Source of the DNA: Schoenoplectus triqueter
Lineage: Eukaryota > Streptophyta > Magnoliopsida > Poales > Cyperaceae
NCBI GenBank assembly: GCA_964058805.1
Contig: CAXKVV010001664.1
Location: 1-28,261 of the forward strand
Direction of reading: 5' to 3'
Length of the DNA: 28,261 bases
The position numbers and the translations under genes were made by a program. Below, piece after piece: positions 9,454 to 17,330 of this stretch; position 1 is the stretch's first letter, and the number at the start of each line of letters is the position of its first letter. The notes under the pieces were generated by a model, which was not told where the DNA came from, did not search any database, and worked only from the letters and a program-made list of their open reading frames with translations.

Positions 9454-10198
9454 AAAATAATGATAATTAAATCCTTTTCATTCTACACCATCCAAACATA
9501 CTGTAATAATGTTTGGATGCTATTTCTTGCGGAAGAATAGAGATGAGCATGTATGTTTTTTAGAGAAGATTCTAGCACAACTTTATCTTAAGACGATGAA
9601 TGTAAATCACACAGGATGTAGGCTTGATACTCACCACCTATGATTGTTCTCGTATTTTTTATTAACGAGCTTTTGCTTTTAATCTAGTGGAAGACAATGC
9701 TCAGCAAATATGAGATCGCAGACTCAAAACTCAAGATGATGAGTCATTTACGGACAATTAAAAGTAAAACAACTTACACTCCGGTCTTTATTAAAAAAAA
9801 AAGAGTAAATTAGACTCAAATCATTGTCTTTAAAAAAAATTGTGTTTCTAGAAATCTTCTGAATACCAGCATTTTGAAGCTAATCTAGGTAATTGTCTAA
9901 ATTCCATAAAATAAAATAAAAATAAAAATAAATGGAATGTAAATCTGGTCTGTCATCTACACATCATTTTTTGAAAGCTTATCTAACACAGGTTTGGATT
10001 TTTTTGACAACTTCACACGACTTCTAGGTAATCACAAATTAACACTTATTCTTCTGATCCTTATGTCGAAATATTTGATGACCACTATTTCATGCCCGCC
10101 GGCTGGTCTACCTTACCAACATTTATACGCCGGCTGATCTTTATTTTTCTAATATGTAGCCATGTAGGTAGGGAAATATTGATCCAGAGAAGTCTCTT

Positions 10199-10207
10199 AA
10201 ACCCTAA
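10199..10207 (+). promoter_or_regulatory. Telo-box motif AAACCCTAA
   Basis: AAACCCTAA is the plant telo-box found in promoters of many translation-related genes. A single copy without an adjacent gene or Site II motif can easily arise by chance, so regulatory function is not supported beyond the match. Confidence 0.2.
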
Positions 10208-10708
10208 TTATTGACTGGAAACAAAATTCTCTCGCATTCGAATTAAATAATTTCGGATCCCACTAATCTCTAATTCCTCCAATTATCGCCCACAGGAAAG
10301 CTAACTAAACCACTCTCCACTCTGAATTAATAATAATTTCCAGCCAACCCCTACTTGATTCCCTGCTTCCCAATTTCTGACATGTTTGGAAGTGGCTGGA
10401 ATTAATGCTGGATTAGTCGATTAAGTTACAGACTTTACTCGAGCTTGTACAAAAAGATAATGGGGAAATTTTATATTAGTTTATTTATGAATTATGATCG
10501 ATCAGTACGTGATGACGTCATTTTTTTATTGAATTCTGACGGGCGTTCAGTTAATTAATCTTTCAATTATGCCAAGGGCAATCAAGGAAGTGGTTTGCTG
10601 TTGTCACGTTCTTGTGTTAGGTGATTAGAATTTTTTTAATGTCACGGAAACCAACAATTTTAGTTTATTTGCCACTTTTCTTTTTTGCATGAACGGCGCT
10701 GATTTAAT

Positions 10709-10716
10709 GAGAAACC
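10709..10716. repeat. 8-bp target-site duplication GAGAAACC, left copy
   Basis: GAGAAACC is repeated exactly at 11094-11101, directly flanking both ends of the 377-bp element between them. Confidence 0.8.
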
Positions 10717-11093
10717 CTGGGTTGAAAACGACCGTTTGGCTCCGTATCTAAATTTGAATATTAATTATTTATATTTGTATATAATTTATATCCATGAAAA
10801 TGATACATATACGAATTTGATTTTCTTCTCCTATCCAAAATAAAACATGTATTATAAAATTTTATTTACATAATAATTAGTAACATAAATTAATTTTTTT
10901 TATATCAATCACAAAATTTATATCTGTTGAATATCTGCTTCGTATCTATATTCATTTAAGATGATTTGGTTTTGAATTTTGACATCCATTTAATATCTGT
11001 AACTATATCCATATTTGCATCTGTCAAATAAAAAATGGATACAAATATAATTTTAACACTATATGTTCCGAATCTGTTATGTTTATGGCCCTA
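10717..11093. mobile_element. hAT MITE (377 bp)
   Basis: The left end is CTGGGTTGAAAAC and the right end, reverse-complemented, is TAGGGCCATAAAC, an Ac-like terminus with a few changes. Exact 8-bp duplications abut both ends. The interior repeats ATATCCATATTTG/ATCTGTAACTATATCC-type segments in both orientations, typical of hAT subterminal repeats, and has no ORF. The family resemblance to 12450-12650 and to 19876-20630 is at the level of motif style only. Confidence 0.8.
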
Positions 11094-11101
11094 GAGAAAC
11101 C
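11094..11101. repeat. 8-bp target-site duplication GAGAAACC, right copy
   Basis: Exact copy of 10709-10716 directly after the terminal GGCCCTA of the hAT MITE. Confidence 0.8.
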
Positions 11102-11138
11102 TCATAGATCCATGTATTCACATTAGGTTCTCAATTAA

Positions 11139-11295
11139 GGGTATGTTTGATACTCAATGGAATAACAAAAAGTTAGAATAGAATTGTTATTTCGACGAAT
11201 TAATTTGCCAAATGAATTTTAGACTAAGTAGAAGAGTGCTAATATGGTATCCCAAATTATAGGTGGTATACCGGATTAGCTCTCATCGGAATAGT
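11139..11295. mobile_element. Possible MITE end fragment, GGTATGTTTGATAC
   Basis: AAGGGTATGTTTGATACTCAATGG resembles the outer ends of plant MITEs with GTTTGRTACTC-type termini. It is followed by TGGAATAAC-like words in both orientations. It runs into the AT array at about 11300 with no opposite end visible, so it is at most a truncated copy. Confidence 0.3.
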
Positions 11296-11299
11296 GATT

Positions 11300-11530
11300 A
11301 TTATTTGATTATATTATATTATATTATTATATTATAATTATGATTATGGTTACAATTTATTAGTATTATTATATTATATTATATTATAATAAATTATTAT
11401 ATTAATATTATGATTATTATTTTTAACCATCATTGTTAATATTATAATATTATTTATTATTATATTATAATAATATAATTTTAGTATTATATTATTATAT
11501 TATGAATAAAAATATGATTACTTTATTATT
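11300..11530. repeat. TATTA/TATAT-type AT array
   Basis: Interrupted ATATT, TATTA and TTATA repeats cover about 230 bp with almost no G or C. It directly abuts the eighth codon of the Copia gag remnant on the right and the MITE fragment on the left, so it sits exactly where the rest of the retrotransposon is missing. Confidence 0.8.
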
Positions 11531-11558
11531 ATATTATGCCTGTGTTTTCTTCTGACAT
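11529..11558 (-). pseudogene. Start of a Copia gag ORF (9 codons, cut off)
   Basis: The minus strand reads CCACCATG, a good plant start context, then codes for MSEENTGII and stops. It lies 380 bp downstream of the primer-binding site, the position where Copia gag begins, and an MSE-type start is common in plant Copia gag proteins. Everything after it has been replaced by the AT array. Identification rests mainly on position. Confidence 0.5.
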
Positions 11559-11784
11559 GGTGGTTTTTGTTAGTATGGACTGTTCTGTTGGTTATTTTTC
11601 TAGTATGAACAGATAATGCTCTTTGTATGTTATTCTGGTATTTTATGGAGTTTTATGAGCTGAAGAGAACAATGTTGGTATGGATATCGTACTGTTAAGA
11701 ACAATATTTTGCTGGTATTATACTGCTAAGAACATATACTTTATGATATGGGTATTTCTGAGTCTGATTTTGGAAAATTATAAC

Positions 11785-11887
11785 CTGGTACAGGGCTCCT
11801 CTACTGGGATGCTATTCTATGTCGGTACTGGTATGATGCTGGTGCTGGTATAGGGCTCCTCAGTTGGGATGTTGTCTTGTGTCGGTA
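11785..11887 (-). repeat. 43-bp duplication in the Copia leader
   Basis: 11785-11827 and 11845-11887 are two similar 43-bp segments with a 60-bp offset. Both read, on the plus strand, CTGGTA, AGGGCTCCTC, TGGGATG and GTCGGTA in the same order. Differences are scattered substitutions, so the duplication is older than the last changes. Confidence 0.75.
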
Positions 11888-11938
11888 TCGAATGATATTG
11901 TATGCTTATGGGTAGATGATGAGAGGCTCAAATGACCT

Positions 11939-11950
11939 GCTCTGATACCA
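11939..11950 (-). promoter_or_regulatory. Primer-binding site for initiator tRNA-Met
   Basis: The minus strand reads TGGTATCAGAGC, the exact 12-mer complementary to the 3' end of plant initiator tRNA-Met used to prime reverse transcription in Copia and other LTR elements. It begins directly after the LTR's terminal CA. Confidence 0.85.
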
Positions 11951-12237
11951 TGAAGAATTCTGAGAATTATAAGAAATTATGAGAAGTATGAGATATTGAA
12001 AGTTTTTTGATATATTCCCATTTTTTTGTACATAGTGCTATCAGTATTTATATATTGTTGTGTATCACTGGTATCACTGGTACCAACGGTAAGATAACAG
12101 CTCTGTTGCTCTATTCTTATTTGGTCCTATGATGAGGTATATGAAACCCAATCTCAATCTCTACTACTATTTCTTATTTCTATTTTATTTTCTATTTCCT
12201 AATTATTAATTATAAATATTAATTATATTTCTCAACA
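11951..12237 (-). repeat. Solitary 5' LTR (287 bp)
   Basis: On the minus strand it starts TGTTGAGAAATA and ends GAATTCTTCA, satisfying TG...CA. It abuts the primer-binding site with no gap. A TATA box, TATATAAATAC, lies at 12054-12044, followed by about 90 bp to the inner end, so a U3-R-U5 layout is plausible. No second copy is present in the window. Confidence 0.8.
12044..12054 (-). promoter_or_regulatory. TATA box in the LTR
   Basis: TATATAAATAC on the minus strand is a strong plant TATA match and is correctly oriented to drive transcription toward the PBS and gag start. Confidence 0.5.
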
Positions 12238-12386
12238 GGGTCTCATGGTCCAATTTTTTTAAATACTCTTATAAATATTTTAGAAAAATTAAAAAATATA
12301 TTTATTTTGAAGAAAATTTCATATTTTGTTCTCCAAAAATATTAATTTTTGTCCCCCATACCGAAAGTCTGGTTCTACCTTTGTTT
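12238..12386. mobile_element. hAT MITE remnant cut by the Copia LTR
   Basis: The right end, reverse-complemented, reads CAAAGGTAGAACCAGACTTT and then GGTATGGGGGAC, a decayed version of the CAGGGGCGGAGCCAGACTTT hAT end. The left part, GGGTCTCATGGTCC followed by a T run, resembles the interior just inside the left end of the hAT element at 1942-2983. The LTR begins exactly where the missing left end should be, so the retrotransposon probably landed inside the MITE. Confidence 0.55.
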
Positions 12387-12980
12387 CTTAGTGGTATAAA
12401 ATTGAAAATGGACGGTATATTATTTGTTTATTCAAATTCATATATGAATATTTGATAAATATGGATACAAAGGCAAATACAAATTTGAATAATTGTTGGT
12501 ATGGATTCAAATTATTTTTAAACAAATATGTTTATGGACATAGTTTTCAATTTATTATCAAATTCAGATAATTATTTGGTTATGAATATTTTTTTTTAAA
12601 TTTAGATATCAATTTCAAATGCATATTATATATCTTTCAATTGAGATTTTTATATAAATTAACAAATCAAAATAATTTTAGACCAAGTGTGGACTCATGT
12701 TTCATTTTAATATTTTTATAAGCTAAATGATGTAATGATAATTGATGTCTAATTTGTGCAATTAGTATTTAATTTTCTGATCAGTGACTCTATTATGAAA
12801 ATTATGATGCTAATAGTATTTTAGATACGTGTTATATTTTTCTTTATTATCCTATAGGCATGCGATCACATTTAAATTATATCAGATGATTTATATAAAA
12901 AAAAAAACTGTAAAGCTCTGGGCATTATTTCCATTTGAAAATTCATTTTTATAGTTGGTATTCATGTTGAAGTTGCCAAG
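12387..12980. other. AT-rich stretch without a gene
   Basis: No gene is seen. 12440-12650 repeats words such as ATATGGATACAAA and CAAATTTGAATAA in a style similar to the hAT MITE at 10717-11093, and may be an old relative, but I cannot place its ends. Confidence 0.4.
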
Positions 12981-13160
12981 CAGTAGGGCGGATCTGTGTA
13001 GGGGCAAGTCTAAACTAGTGTGCAGACTTGATTTTCAGAAAAATATATAAAATCATAATTTTTTTCTGCAATCAGAGGAAATATACATAAAAATTATATA
13101 AGTATTTATAATTAATTTAAAAACTAAAACCTATCATAAAGTGTTCGAAAATCTAAAATT
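12981..13160 (+). mobile_element. hAT MITE left-end fragment
   Basis: CAGTAGGGCGGATCTGTG at 12981 is a close variant of the CAGGGGCGGATC hAT terminus and is followed by TAGGGGCAAGTCTAAACTAG. The continuation is AT-rich, as in related MITEs. The matching right end and an 8-bp duplication (left flank TTGCCAAG) were not found, so the copy is truncated or its right end is too decayed. Confidence 0.5.
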
Positions 13161-13412
13161 TATCTAAGCACGGTCGCGCGCAATGAGTCGGTGATAATGC
13201 CGGAGAGTTGCTCCCGTATGTGAAGTCGTGAACCACACGGAATACTTTTAATAGTTATTGGCGCAGAAGATCAAGAGTTTCATTTTAATACGAGGGGACA
13301 GGAAACGCCCAGTAGCCAGTTGGAAGGTGCACCTAGCTGGAGCCTGATACCACTGGGAACTAATCACTACAGTCTATCTTATGGCTGGTCAAGTTTCCTT
13401 TTTTCTAATGAC
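13161..13412. other. Less AT-biased flank of the hAT transposon
   Basis: No ORF stands out that is not an artefact of the adjoining GC array. The interval continues naturally, after removal of the 13413-16717 element, into 16727-17001, which has a similar composition. Together they may be old single-copy host DNA, possibly near a former gene, but no exon is recognisable. Confidence 0.4.
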
Positions 13413-13414
13413 TC
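13405..13414. repeat. Target-site duplication CTAATGACTC, left copy
   Basis: CTAATGACTC recurs exactly at 16717-16726. The hAT-type 8-bp duplication would be TAATGACT (13406-13413 and 16718-16725). The extra matching bases make the exact edge ambiguous by a few bases. Confidence 0.75.
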
Positions 13415-13426
13415 CGGTGTATTAAA

Positions 13427-13652
13427 ATCGGGTCGGGTCGGGTCGGGACGGGTTAGGGCGGGTCGGCGGGTTTTGACGGGACGGGTCGGGACGGGTCAAC
13501 GGGTTACGGCGGGGCGGGTTAGCACGGGTCCAATTCGGGGGGTTTGGCCGCGACCCGTCCTAGACCCGTCGGGTTGGACGGGTCGGCGGGTCGGGACGGG
13601 GCGGGTCCAATGCCGGGGCGGGTCGGGACGGGTGGGACGGGTCGGCGGGTCA
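13427..13652. repeat. CGGGT-rich subterminal array, right end of transposase side (3')
   Basis: About 225 bp consist almost entirely of CGGGT, ACGGGT and GGTCGGG words, in strong contrast to the AT-rich DNA around it. In Ac-like hAT elements, subterminal repeats bind the transposase, so these are candidate binding sites. Two long open frames here, one on each strand, are artefacts of the repeat. Confidence 0.8.
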
Positions 13653-13776
13653 AAAAAATTTTTTTTTTTTTTAAATTCTGAAAAATCCAAATAAATTCTA
13701 AAAAAATCCGAAAAAATCAAAAATAAACACTAAAAATATTAAAAAAAATAAAACTTATATTCTTGACCAATAAATT

Positions 13777-14166
13777 TTATTTTATTTATTTTGTCTTTTT
13801 TTTTCAAAATTCAAAAATAATCAAATAAATTATAAAAACCGAAAATAATTATTGAAAAATTAAATGATATGACTTAAAATAAATTGAAATAAAATTTTAA
13901 ATGATATAAATAAATTATTTTATTTTGTTGTCATTTTTTTTCAAAGTTTGAAAATAATCAACAAAAATTAAAATAAATTATAAAAAATCGAAAATAATTA
14001 TTGAAAAATTAAATAAAATCTTAAATGATATGACTTAAAATAATTGAAATAAAATTTTAAATGATATAATAAAATTATTTTATTTTTTTGTCATTTTTTT
14101 TCAAAGTTCAAAAATAATCAAATAAAATTAAATAAATTTTAGAAAATCGAAAATAATTATAAATAA
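13777..14166. repeat. AT-rich tandem repeat, about 2.6 copies
   Basis: Copies start at 13777, 13915 and 14075, each with TTATTTTATTT, a GTC plus T-run, TTCAAA, AAAATAATCAA, AATCGAAAATAATTATTGAA and GATATGACTTAAAATAA in order. Spacings are 138 and 160 bp; the third copy is partial. It lies between the transposase 3' end and the subterminal array. Confidence 0.8.
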
Positions 14167-14341
14167 AGTTACCCTCCTCCTTTATTCCGGGCTTGGGACC
14201 GGCTATGTAATACATAGGCGGAGTTCTAACTTTTTATTCGTTAGTAAAGTTTATTGAAAAAAATCAAAGAAGGATTGTAAATGCTAGAAAAAATTTAAAA
14301 ATAGGGGAAAAATATAAAATATAAGTGTTTAAAAATACCAT

Positions 14342-14623
14342 CTAAATATTCGAGTTCATATACCATAGCTCATTTTCGGGCATACCATCTGAGTCTCCAT
14401 CTGCTTCTGTCATAAATTCACCGGATGATTGTTCTACAGGTGCATGTTGATTACGTTGTTCTGCATCAAACCAATCTTTCAAGCATACGAGTCGTTCGAA
14501 TGTCTTTGCACCCAATCTGCTGCGTTTATCTGTTAGTATCCTGTTTGCTGAACTAAAACAGGATTCGGAAGGGACGGTTGACACGGGCACGGTAAATATA
14601 TCACGTGCCATCATGGAATACAT
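14342..14623 (-). pseudogene. hAT transposase C-terminal (hATC dimerisation) domain
   Basis: The minus-strand product includes ARDIFTVPVSTVPSESCFSS followed by ANRILTDKRSRLG and a LVCLKDWF helix. This is the conserved C-terminal block of Ac/RICESLEEPER-type hAT transposases. The Glu in PSESCFS (codon 14566-14564) corresponds to the third acidic residue of the hAT DDE triad. The domain reaches its natural end at about residue 93, rich in acidic residues. The first Met is only the first ATG after the deletion junction. The frame differs from that of the upstream fragment at 14611-15102, so the two cannot be read as one protein. Confidence 0.85.
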
Positions 14624-15102
14624 TTATAATGGAATACATTTATAATGGATTGATAAATAATTTGTGCGGTGTGCGGATAATTCATGGTTGATAAATCTCT
14701 TTTCAAATTATACTCATGCAATACATTTATAATGGATTGATAAATAATTTGTGCGGTGTGCGGATAATTCATGGTTCGAAAACTTAATACTCTTTTTTGT
14801 AAAATCCAATCATGATCAATATAATGGGCGGTAACACAACTATAACTAAGACCATGTTTACCGGCGGTCCATATATCAGATGTAATTGATATTTTATTTG
14901 TTGCAACTGCAAATATGGCCAATAATTCACTTTTTCGTTCAACATATTGTTTTTTTAACTCAGATATCATTTTGTTATGATGAAACCTTTTGTATAATGG
15001 TTGACCACAACCTCTAATTACCAATCGAGCAAAATCGGTACAATATGCCATACTTATTGGTTGTTCTTTTTTTGCTATGTATCGAGCAAACTCATTTAAC
15101 AT
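14611..15102 (-). pseudogene. hAT transposase N-terminal half of catalytic domain
   Basis: The product has a helical lead (YIAKKEQPISMA), then LYKRFHHNKMISELK, and SITSDIWTAG with the first catalytic Asp at 14877-14875. It continues through a SYSCVTAHYIDHDWILQKR segment typical of hAT transposases. After INVLHEYNL the true sequence is lost: the frame enters duplicated filler and ends at 14611. The second catalytic Asp and the insertion domain are missing, a loss of roughly 250-300 residues by comparison with the usual ~670-residue family length. Upstream, a shift in a run of eight A/T at 15102-15109 separates it from the BED finger. Confidence 0.85.
14614..14776 (-). repeat. Duplicated filler at transposase deletion junction
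   Basis: A 57-bp segment at 14633-14689 is repeated exactly at 14720-14776 (87-bp offset, a multiple of three), and a third short piece, GGAATACATTTATAATGG, precedes at 14615-14632. They sit precisely where the N-terminal half of the transposase is joined to its C-terminal domain. Both full copies encode the same transposase segment (MNYPHTAQIIYQSIINV). Confidence 0.9.
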
Positions 15103-15803
15103 TTTTTTTCGTCATATTTGACAAGAGTTCTAGTACCGTCCGAGTTCAAACAACTTTGTACCATACGGGTATCGGGTCTTTCTTGGGGTTCTTCATTTTT
15201 TGCTATATGTTTATCGGCATGTTTTTTAAATTGACTTAAACCATTTTTTATTACATAATTGTACGAAGTTTTGCAATTACTTACCTTACACCGTGCATTG
15301 ATTAGAACACCGTCGGGACCTAAAGTTTGTTCATAATAGCGCCACCAAGGTGCATCATAAGTTGGGGGAGCTCTCTTCCTTCTCTTGTCAGCTCCGGATT
15401 CGATCGGGGATTCCGGGACACTTGAGTCGGGTGTTGGTGTGGAACATCCCGCACTCGTTGGATGTAACGGTGGAAGTCCACCACTAATTGTTGCATCGGT
15501 ATTATATTGGGAACTTGGCGGATATTGATTAGAACTTGACGGATATTGAGAACTTGACGGAAATGAGGTCGAACCTTATCCGGCACTAAAGGAAGTGATT
15601 TGCGGGTTGTAATTAGGATCAACATGTGGTTGTGATGGATAATATTGTTGTGATGGAATTTGTTGATAATAAGGATGCGGAGGGTTAGGATTTTGTTGAT
15701 AGTATGGGTTCGGAGGGTTAGAACGTGGCATTTCTTCACCAAAAATTTCAACGCTCAATCGATGTGCCATTTCTTCGGCTTGAGAAGGATTGGGAGATGC
15801 CAT
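15102..15803 (-). pseudogene. hAT transposase N-terminus with BED zinc finger
   Basis: Translation from ATG 15803 gives a Pro/Gln/Tyr-rich leader (ASPNPSQAEEMAHRLSVEIF, then NPPNPYYQQ repeats). An in-frame TAA at 15576-15578 breaks it. Beyond that the same frame continues through a Ser/Pro-rich stretch, a KRRKRAPP basic patch (a possible nuclear-localisation signal) and a BED finger: PWWRYYE near 15344, CKVSNC near 15290, and HADKH near 15217. A one-base shift in the 8-base run at 15102-15109 ends the frame. BED fingers bind DNA in hAT transposases, likely the subterminal repeats. The start is chosen because a plausible splice acceptor lies just upstream. Confidence 0.8.
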
Positions 15804-15812
15804 TTGATATTG

Positions 15813-16239
15813 CTAAAAAAAAATTAAAAAAAATATAATGAATGCTAAATTGACAAAAAAAAATGATAAAAAACAATGTACCAAAAAAAAAGAATATAAT
15901 AGAAAAACAATGATAAATAAATAATGTAACAAAAAATAAAGAATATAACAAAAAAAACTAATTAAAATAAACTAATGATAAAAAAAATTAAAGAATGTAA
16001 ATATTTATTTAAAAAACTTAATCATTAAATAATATTTTATAAAAAATAACTAATTATTATAAATTAAAAATATAAGTAATTACAAAAAAAATAAAGAATG
16101 TAATAAAAACGAATTAAAATAAACGAATGACAAAAAAAGAGTGCAAATATTTATTTCAAAAACTAATTACTAAAAAATATAAACTAATTATAAATTACTA
16201 ATTATAAAATATAATATATACTAATAAGTAATAACTAAC
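15813..16239 (-). other. Probable 5' UTR intron of the hAT transposase gene
   Basis: On the minus strand AAAG|GTTAGT at 16240/16239 is a good donor, and a T-rich tract ending TTTAG at 15813 is a good acceptor, ten bases before the ATG at 15803. The enclosed 427 bp are extremely AT-rich with many A/T runs, as plant introns are. The region 16241-16330 would then be the 5' UTR exon. No transcript evidence is available, so this is inference. Confidence 0.45.
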
Positions 16240-16389
16240 CTTTTTTTTGTCGGAATCGAAAGATTGTCGAAAGCCCGAAACTTTAAGACGAATTAACGAT
16301 AAATAATATAACGAATTGCTAAATTGACAATAATAACTAAATAACACTAATATAAATATTTTTAATTTTTTTGAATTTTTTTGAATTAC

Positions 16390-16706
16390 AGCGGGTTTAA
16401 CGGGTCGGACGGGTCGGGTTGGACGGGTAAAGTGGGTCGGGTCGGACGGGTTTTATTCCCGGGTTTCCCGGGTCGGGTCGGGGCGGGTCGGGCACGGGTT
16501 ATCCCGGGTTTGGCGGGTCGGGTCGGGTCGGGACGGGTCTAAAACGGGTCGGGTCTAAGACGGGTTTTTTTCAAAATTTTTTGCCCGCGCCCGTGCTAGA
16601 CCCGTCGGTTCTAACGGGTCACGGGTCCGAAGGGTTTGAGCACGGGACGGGTCGGGGCGGGTCGCGGCCACGGGTCGGACGGGTCGGGTCTGACCCGGTC
16701 GGGTAT
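16390..16706. repeat. CGGGT-rich subterminal array, promoter side (5')
   Basis: GGTCGGG, ACGGGT and CGGGTTT words fill about 315 bp, mirroring the array at 13427-13652 in composition. They are direct, not inverted, relative to the plus strand on both ends. The promoter of the transposase would lie in or next to this array, so transposase binding could also repress it, as proposed for other hAT elements. Confidence 0.8.
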
Positions 16707-16716
16707 ATTTAGAACA

Positions 16717-16726
16717 CTAATGACTC
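16717..16726. repeat. Target-site duplication CTAATGACTC, right copy
   Basis: Exact copy of 13405-13414, abutting the right end of the hAT transposon. Confidence 0.75.
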
Positions 16727-17001
16727 GGTACAAATTGTACACAGACGAAGGATCACTGATCTTTTTAATTCCGAAGCCGCCAATGAGGAGGCGACCATAT
16801 TGTCACTTTCTCTCCTTTTTGACCTTTCAACCTACCTCGAAGGCCACGGTTTTGTCCTTTTTCGCGCCCCGTTCGTGGCGTGTAGCGACGCGGAAATGCG
16901 GATGCGAGACGTAACGCCAGTTACGCTACTTAAGCGGTTAAGTACTTTAACTATTTAAGGCTAAAACTCCAGCCTTCACTGATGATAACTACTGTAGCAA
17001 G
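16727..17001. other. GC-moderate segment without a clear gene
   Basis: Composition is close to that of plant genic DNA, with GAAGCCGCC, GCGACGCGG and CTCC-rich words. The plus-strand frame 16636-16914 starts inside the subterminal array and is not convincing. It may be old single-copy host sequence, formerly contiguous with 13161-13412. Confidence 0.35.
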
Positions 17002-17159
17002 CAAGGGCGGATCTGCCCTGGAATTTTTTTTTTATAAACATCTTATAATTTTATACATTTCAAAAAATATATATATATATATTTATATTAAAAAATTTAA
17101 ATTTTGTCCCTTTAAAAAATCTATATTTATCTCTCTAAATAAAAGTCTGATCCACCTGG
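17002..17159. mobile_element. Short hAT MITE (158 bp)
   Basis: The left end is CAAGGGCGGATC and the right end, reverse-complemented, is CCAGGTGGATC, both variants of the CAGGGGCGGATC hAT terminus. The flanks GTAGCAAG (16994-17001) and GTAGCGAG (17160-17167) match at 7 of 8 positions, a typical aged 8-bp duplication. The interior is AT-rich and includes an (AT)8 run near 17068. Confidence 0.75.
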
Positions 17160-17330
17160 GTAGCGAGGTGCAAGGAAACCGGTACAGGTAGGCAAACACA
17201 AAGGAGCCGTAGAGACGGGATGTAGGCATGTAGCTATCATTTTGTCCTTATCAGTGGCGTGGAATTTATTCGCTGCTCCATCTCTAACCCACCAGGGAGG
17301 CGTACCATTTTTTCATTGATATATATAGAC

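Larger units (their letters stand above)
8667..9501. mobile_element. Nested inverted-repeat element(s), GTTTGGATGGTG ends
   Basis: GTGTGTTTGGATGGTG at 8669-8684 is mirrored by CACCATCCAAACATAC at 9486-9501, a near-perfect terminal inverted repeat. A second, looser pairing joins 8690-8725 (GTAAGAATAGTACTG) with 9050-9095 (CAGTACTGCTATTCTCAGAATAG), so an inner element of about 440 bp may be nested with a second MITE at 9121-9453. GTGTGTTTGG-type termini are common in PIF/Harbinger and some hAT MITEs. The flanks (ATT on the left, TGTAA on the right) do not give a clean duplication, so the superfamily is unresolved. No transposase is present. Confidence 0.5.
9502..10716. other. Intergenic stretch without a supported gene
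   Basis: No ORF of note occurs. Small features are an AAAAT-type simple repeat near 9908-9932, a repeated GCCGGCTGRTCT motif near 10099 and 10131, and an AAACCCTAA telo-box at 10199-10207. Composition between 10140 and 10400 is somewhat less AT-biased, but I see no exon. Confidence 0.5.
11529..12237 (-). mobile_element. 5' part of a Copia-type LTR retrotransposon
   Basis: On the minus strand the order is LTR (12237-11951), primer-binding site (11950-11939), a ~380-bp untranslated leader, then a gag start at 11558. No gag body, protease, integrase, reverse transcriptase, polypurine tract or second LTR is visible. The short LTR, iMet PBS directly abutting the LTR, and start codon spacing suggest the Copia superfamily. 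Truncation coincides with the AT array at 11300-11530. Confidence 0.75.
13413..16717 (-). mobile_element. hAT transposon with broken BED-type transposase (3.3 kb)
   Basis: The ends pair as GGTGTATTAAAATCGGGTC on the left and, reverse-complemented, GTGTTCTAAATATACCCGACC on the right. A 10-bp direct repeat containing a probable 8-bp duplication flanks it. Both subterminal regions (13427-13652 and 16390-16706) are dense arrays of ACGGGT/GGTCGGG words. Between them, on the minus strand, lie a likely 5' UTR intron, an interrupted transposase gene, and a 3' untranslated part with an AT-rich tandem repeat. The transposase cannot be made, so the element is non-autonomous today. Confidence 0.85.

Noticed and set aside
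13342..13352. GCCTGATACCA, resembling a minus-strand initiator-tRNA primer-binding site.
   Set aside because: It matches only TGGTATCAG and then diverges, no TG...CA LTR abuts it, and a much better site exists at 11939-11950.
13320..13720. Two long open frames (plus 13320-13694, minus 13496-13720) rich in Gly/Arg and Pro/Arg.
   Set aside because: They are produced by the CGGGT array read in different frames; composition follows the repeat and no domain is present.
15045..15951. Frames at 15045-15239 (plus), 15320-15751 (minus) and 15748-15951 (minus).
   Set aside because: They are alternative frames over the BED-finger transposase and its probable 5' UTR intron; the true frame carries the zinc-finger residues.
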